Below the pieces are notes generated by a model. It was given only the letters and a program-made list of their open reading frames with translations. It was not told the origin of the DNA and searched no databases. Shown here piece by piece: positions 37,514 to 40,991 of a stretch of DNA of 40,991 nucleotides. Positions within the stretch are counted from its first letter, which is position 1; the number at the start of each line of letters is the position of its first letter. The translations under genes were made by a program, and so were the position numbers. The stretch spans positions 1-40,991 of the forward strand of contig CAJXWQ010000017.1 in the NCBI GenBank assembly GCA_913062605.1, given 5' to 3'. This DNA is from an uncultured Cellvibrionales bacterium. GTDB taxonomy: Bacteria; Pseudomonadota; Gammaproteobacteria; Pseudomonadales; Porticoccaceae.

Positions 37514-38260
37514 TCATTGTGCATCCATGGATTGCCCCGTAATACCTTCACTGTCGTTGCCCATGAGGTATAAATAGAGCGGCATGATGTCTTCAGGAAT
37601 TTTGATGGTAGAGGGGTCTTCTGCGGGAAAGGCCGTAGCGCGCATGCGGGTTCGTGTAGCACCCGGGTTGATACAGTTAACCCGGATATTGCTAATACCT
37701 TCTAGTTCATTGGCAAGTACCTGTGACATCCCTTCAGTGGCAAACTTTGAAATGGCATAAGCGCCCCAGAATGGTTTGCCGACCCTGCCAACACCTGATG
37801 TAGTAAAGATGATGGAAGCACTGTCAGATTTTTCCAATAATGGCAGTAGCGCCTTTGTCATCATGAACTCTGCCGTCACGTTAACCTGCAACACCTTTTG
37901 CCAAGTGCTCAATTTATAGTTGGCTATAGGCGTACGCTGGCCGAGTTCGCCAGCATTGTGTAATAGGCCGTCGAGCTTGCCAAAGGTTTCTTCAAGGCGG
38001 TCGTACATGTCTTCGTAATCTTTTTCTGACGCCCCCTCCAGGCATATAGGGTAGATTGCGGGTTGTGGCCATCCAGCAGACTCGATGTCATCGTATACTT
38101 TCTCCAGCTTGGGCACAGTGCGGCCCATTAGGATGACGGTTGCACCAAAAGAGGCAAAGGTTTTGGCGGCGACGGCGCCTATGCCATCACTGGCTCCAGT
38201 CACAGCAATAACTTTTCCAGTGAGCAGGTCTTGTGGGGCGCTATAATTCTGTGAATCCAT
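37514..38260 (-). CDS. yciK: Short-chain dehydrogenase YciK
   Basis: A 248-residue NAD(P)-dependent oxidoreductase with a Rossmann fold. The glycine motif is VTGASDGIG (20-28), HNAG follows at 101-104, and the catalytic S155, Y168 and K172 are in the YxxxK arrangement (YAISK). The N-terminal SAPQDLLTGKVI and the position after mupP match the YciK group. Its physiological substrate is not known. It is the last gene of the minus-strand group mtaD-ubiG-mupP-yciK and starts 15 bases after the mupP stop. Confidence 0.92.
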   Translation of the reverse strand: MDSQNYSAPQDLLTGKVIAVTGASDGIGAVAAKTFASFGATVILMGRTVPKLEKVYDDIESAGWPQPAIYPICLEGASEKDYEDMYDRLEETFGKLDGLLHNAGELGQRTPIANYKLSTWQKVLQVNVTAEFMMTKALLPLLEKSDSASIIFTTSGVGRVGKPFWGAYAISKFATEGMSQVLANELEGISNIRVNCINPGATRTRMRATAFPAEDPSTIKIPEDIMPLYLYLMGNDSEGITGQSMDAQ

Positions 38261-38275
38261 GATTGTTGGTTTTCC

Positions 38276-38980
38276 TCAAAGTATTAGTTCTAGCAGTTGG
38301 GTGGCACAGTTGACGGTATAGTGTGCACCCCATAGTGTCGGATCTTCGTTTTTGTCAATGTATCCATAGGCCGCAGCAATGGTGGTTGTTCCAGCTCGCA
38401 GCCCCGCTTCAATGTCACGCTGGTGATCGCCGATATATACGGTTTTATCAGGGCTTATCCCCAGTTGATCGCAGGCTAGCATAACTGATTCGGGGTCGGG
38501 CTTAGTCCTGGTGACATGATCTGGGCAGATAATGGTGGCAGGTGCGGGAGAAAGCGGTAACTGCTGTAGGATTGCTAGGGTGTAACTCTCAGGCTTGTTG
38601 GTAACAATTCCCCAGGGGATTTGTCGCTGTCCAAGCGCCGAGAGCAGTTCGGTGATCCCCTTAAAAGGATGTGTTTGGTCAGCCAGGTTATCCATGTATA
38701 GAGCCAGTAGCTCTTGACGAATAGGCTCAAAACTTGGGTGCTGTTCATCCAATTCAAAAACCTTTTTGATAATACCAACAGAGCCGTGAGTGACCAGTCG
38801 GCGGATACTTTCTGCTGGTAGTAGTGGCATCCCTTTTTGTGCAAGCAGCCGGTTGGTGGCTGTCAAGAAGTCAGGGGCGGTATCGAGCAGGGTTCCATCA
38901 AGGTCAAATAAGACAGCTTGAAATCGTGTAGGCGTTCGTCTTATGGGATGTTTCATAGGGTGCGATGTTAGAGTTGGCAT
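38276..38980 (-). CDS. mupP: HAD-family sugar phosphatase, probably MupP (or Gph)
   Basis: A 234-residue HAD phosphatase. D26 and D28 lie in LFDLDGTLLDTA (nucleophile and acid/base), VTNKPE is motif 2, and YIGDHQRDIEAGLRAG is motif 4 with the metal-binding aspartates. Its resemblance to phosphoglycolate phosphatase is clear. However, the order ubiG-mupP-yciK is the one in which Pseudomonas has MupP, a MurNAc-6-phosphate phosphatase of peptidoglycan recycling, so that role is favoured on context. ATG 38980 overlaps the ubiG stop. A downstream ATG (residue 9) is also possible, because the first 18 residues look variable. Confidence 0.85.
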   Translation of the reverse strand: MPTLTSHPMKHPIRRTPTRFQAVLFDLDGTLLDTAPDFLTATNRLLAQKGMPLLPAESIRRLVTHGSVGIIKKVFELDEQHPSFEPIRQELLALYMDNLADQTHPFKGITELLSALGQRQIPWGIVTNKPESYTLAILQQLPLSPAPATIICPDHVTRTKPDPESVMLACDQLGISPDKTVYIGDHQRDIEAGLRAGTTTIAAAYGYIDKNEDPTLWGAHYTVNCATQLLELIL

Positions 38981-39702
38981 CAATCTGGTTTGCGAGCGTA
39001 GACCAAGTAGTTTACATCTACATCTTGGTCATCAAGACGGTAATGTTTGGTCAGAAGGTTGTAGGTCATACCTGTCATTGTTTGTAGCTCAAGGCCACAT
39101 TCCCTAACCCAATTACAGAGTTCAGATGGGCGAATAAATTTACTGTAATCATGGGTGCCTTTGGGTAGCATTTTCAGGAGGTATTCGGCCCCGATAACAG
39201 CAAAGAGATAGGCCTTTGGGTTGCGATTGATCGTAGAAAAGTATAGGTGTCCACCAGGCTTAACCAGTTTTGCGCAGGCATCAATAACAGAGCGAGGATC
39301 TGGTACATGTTCCAGCATTTCCAGGCAGGTCACGATATCGAACTCACCAGGGTGTTGTTCTGCCATCTCTTCTGCAGTGCACTGTTGATAATTGACGGAT
39401 ACGCCTGATTCCAAGCTGTGAAGCTGGGCGACAGCCAGAGGTGCTTCACCCATATCAATGCCGGTAACATCAGCGCCTCTGTGTGCCATGGATTCTGCCA
39501 GGATACCGCCACCACAACCAACATCGAGTAGTTTGCATTCGACGACGGGGGAGTGCTCGTCTATCCAGTTTGCCCTCAGTGGGTTTATGTCATGCAGTGG
39601 TTTGAATTCACTTTCCTGATCCCACCAGCGGCTGGCCAAGGCTTCAAACTTGGCAATTTCGGCGCGGTCAATGTTTTGTGGTGAGTGGTTGAGTTCAGAC
39701 AT
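38980..39702 (-). CDS. ubiG: Ubiquinone biosynthesis O-methyltransferase UbiG
   Basis: A 240-residue SAM-dependent methyltransferase that performs both O-methylations of ubiquinone synthesis. The N-terminal [20 protein letters not shown] and [12 protein letters not shown] are signatures of Ubi[12 protein letters not shown] is the SAM motif, and EMLEHVPDP and [14 protein letters not shown] follow. ATG 39702 is preferred over the adjacent TTG 39705. The stop overlaps the mupP start, showing tight coupling. A 100-base gap separates it from the mtaD-like gene. Confidence 0.96.
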   Translation of the reverse strand: MSELNHSPQNIDRAEIAKFEALASRWWDQESEFKPLHDINPLRANWIDEHSPVVECKLLDVGCGGGILAESMAHRGADVTGIDMGEAPLAVAQLHSLESGVSVNYQQCTAEEMAEQHPGEFDIVTCLEMLEHVPDPRSVIDACAKLVKPGGHLYFSTINRNPKAYLFAVIGAEYLLKMLPKGTHDYSKFIRPSELCNWVRECGLELQTMTGMTYNLLTKHYRLDDQDVDVNYLVYARKPD

Positions 39703-39760
39703 CAATAAATTCCGGTATTAGTTACTTGGATGTTTGATTTTCCAGATTAGCACTGTTATT

Positions 39761-39778
39761 CAGAAAGAGGGTTTTCTG
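39761..39778 (-). other. Small inverted repeat between mtaD and ubiG
   Basis: CAGAAA at 39761-39766 and TTTCTG at 39773-39778 flank a six-base loop in the 100-base gap. There is no T run on the minus strand after it, so terminator function is doubtful; it may be a leader hairpin of the ubiG transcript. Confidence 0.25.
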
Positions 39779-39802
39779 ATGCCTCTATCAGTCATGTTAT
39801 GA

Positions 39803-40991
39803 CTAGCAATTATTGGCTATTTTTCGTTGCCACTGTTTTACCTTGGTGAGTACTTCCTGTTCATTTAAGGTTTGTAATTGCCGCTCTATCATGAGCGCTG
39901 CACCATTGACCCACAGGTGGCTAACACGGCTGCCAGTATTGGTGTAAACCAACTGGGAAGCAGGATTATACAGTGGTTCTGACTCAATTGTGCCAAGTGT
40001 TACAGCTGCCAAGTCGGCGCACTTGCCGGCTTCGATACTGCCAATCTGGTCATCCCAGCCCATCGCTTTGGCGCCATTGATGGTGGCCATTTGCAGGGCA
40101 GTATGGGCGTCGATTGCACCGGCATCCCCTGATACGGCTTTGGCTACAAGCGCTGCCGTGGACATCTCACCAAACATATCCAAGTTATTGTTGCTGGCGG
40201 CACCATCAGTGCCTAAGGCTACATTGATGCCGCTATCCAGTAATGTTGTCACCGGGCAAAACCCACTAGCCAGCTTCAAGTTGGACTCGGGGCAGTGAAT
40301 CACATGGGCGTTATATTCCACCAGGGTGTTAATGTCTTGCTCATCGAGTTGAGTCATATGAACACATTGGGTCAGTGGGGATAGTAGGCCTAGTTCTACC
40401 AGTCGTTGTATGGGTCTCATCCCGTGCTCTTTTAGGCTGTTTGCAACTTCTGTTGCAGTTTCATGGAGGTGGATTTGTACGTGGCTATCAAGTTCTTCTG
40501 CGTAGGTAGCTATTTTTTCTAATGGTCCATTCGAGAGGGTGTAGGGGGAATGAGGGCCAAAAGCAATACGAGTAAGTGGTCGATCCTTGTAGTCATCGCG
40601 TAGCTGGAGGCCTTTATGAATATAGTCTTCAGGACCACGGCCCCAGGCTGAAGGGAAGTCAAAAACAGGGAAAGTGATCTGGCTGCGAATCCCGCTATGG
40701 CTGGCAGCTTCCGCTGCACAATCCGGGAAGAAATACATATCTGAGAAACAGCTGGTACCGCTGCGAATCATCTCCGCAATGGCGAGCTCAGTGCCATCAC
40801 GGACAAAATCTTCACCTACCCATTGTCTTTCGGCAGGCCATATATGCTTTTCCAGCCAGTTTTTCAGTGGTTGGTCATCTGCATAGCCGCGTAGAAGCGT
40901 CATGGCCGCGTGGCCGTGGGCATTGATCAGCCCAGGAATCAGCACATGATTGGGTAGCTTAGTATGCTCTAGGGCTATATATTTTCTGGTC
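39803..40991 (-). CDS. mtaD: Methylthioadenosine/S-adenosylhomocysteine deaminase-like amidohydrolase, N-terminus cut off
   Basis: The frame stays open from 39803 to the window edge, giving about 396 residues of a roughly 440-residue TRZ/ATZ-type amidohydrolase. Metal-binding and catalytic motifs seen are PGLINAHGHAAM, IHLHETATEV and ALGTDGAASNN. LLRGYADDQPLKNWLE is typical of the MTA/SAH deaminase branch. These enzymes deaminate methylthioadenosine or related adenosine derivatives. In Pseudomonas this gene also precedes ubiG. GTG 40945 could be read as a start, but the upstream codons encode YIALEHTKLPNHVLIPG, which is normal family sequence, so the gene continues beyond the window. Confidence 0.9.
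   Translation of the reverse strand, partial: TRKYIALEHTKLPNHVLIPGLINAHGHAAMTLLRGYADDQPLKNWLEKHIWPAERQWVGEDFVRDGTELAIAEMIRSGTSCFSDMYFFPDCAAEAASHSGIRSQITFPVFDFPSAWGRGPEDYIHKGLQLRDDYKDRPLTRIAFGPHSPYTLSNGPLEKIATYAEELDSHVQIHLHETATEVANSLKEHGMRPIQRLVELGLLSPLTQCVHMTQLDEQDINTLVEYNAHVIHCPESNLKLASGFCPVTTLLDSGINVALGTDGAASNNNLDMFGEMSTAALVAKAVSGDAGAIDAHTALQMATINGAKAMGWDDQIGSIEAGKCADLAAVTLGTIESEPLYNPASQLVYTNTGSRVSHLWVNGAALMIERQLQTLNEQEVLTKVKQWQRKIANNC

Noticed and set aside
38276-38980. Confident gph (phosphoglycolate phosphatase) annotation
   Set aside because: HAD motifs do not distinguish Gph from MupP, and the ubiG-yciK context favours MupP. The alternative is kept in the entry.

Overview
The window reads as an ordinary stretch of a gammaproteobacterial chromosome of intermediate GC, with one unusual operon in it. 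The gene orders smc-zipA-ligA, scpA-scpB-rluB, mtaD-ubiG-mupP-yciK and a full ccmABCDEFGHI cluster are those known from Pseudomonas and its marine relatives (the Pseudomonadales/Cellvibrionales side of the class). A free-living, respiring, probably marine bacterium is the natural guess, but the species cannot be named from this sequence. No tRNA, rRNA, CRISPR array, insertion sequence, integrase or phage gene was found.

Left part, 1-10398. The start of a sirtuin gene leaves the window on the minus strand. Then come three plus-strand genes of the arsenosugar-biosynthesis type (radical SAM ArsS and two nucleotide-sugar/glycosyltransferase-like proteins). The complete System I cytochrome c maturation operon ccmA-ccmI follows, with a carboxymuconolactone-decarboxylase-like gene set between ccmG and ccmH.

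Middle, 10530-22812. smc, zipA and ligA (chromosome condensation, divisome anchor, DNA ligase) are followed by an MFS transporter, a SpoU/TrmH-family RNA methyltransferase (minus) and a DksA/TraR zinc-finger protein. A minus-strand run then holds VC0807-like membrane protein, YciI, SH3-domain protein, periplasmic cyclophilin and pdxJ.

The unusual block, 23043-34075. Six tightly packed plus-strand genes look like one operon. They encode an acetolactate-synthase-like thiamine-diphosphate enzyme, two short citrate-synthase-fold proteins that are paralogues of each other, a TonB-dependent receptor, an orphan periplasmic ABC-type binding protein, and a 1493-residue hybrid sensor kinase with three receiver domains, an Hpt domain and intact GGDEF and EAL motifs. 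By eye, both citrate-synthase-like proteins have lost most of the citrate synthase catalytic triad. The block links a small-molecule carbon-carbon chemistry module, an uptake/sensing module and a phosphorelay/c-di-GMP output. I know of no characterised system with this composition, so it is the main candidate for something undescribed.

Right part, 34186-40991. yciO, scpA, scpB and rluB on the plus strand face yciK, mupP, ubiG and a truncated mtaD-like deaminase on the minus strand, with a hairpin terminator between the converging groups. With smc in the same window, all three parts of the Smc-ScpA-ScpB condensin are visible here.
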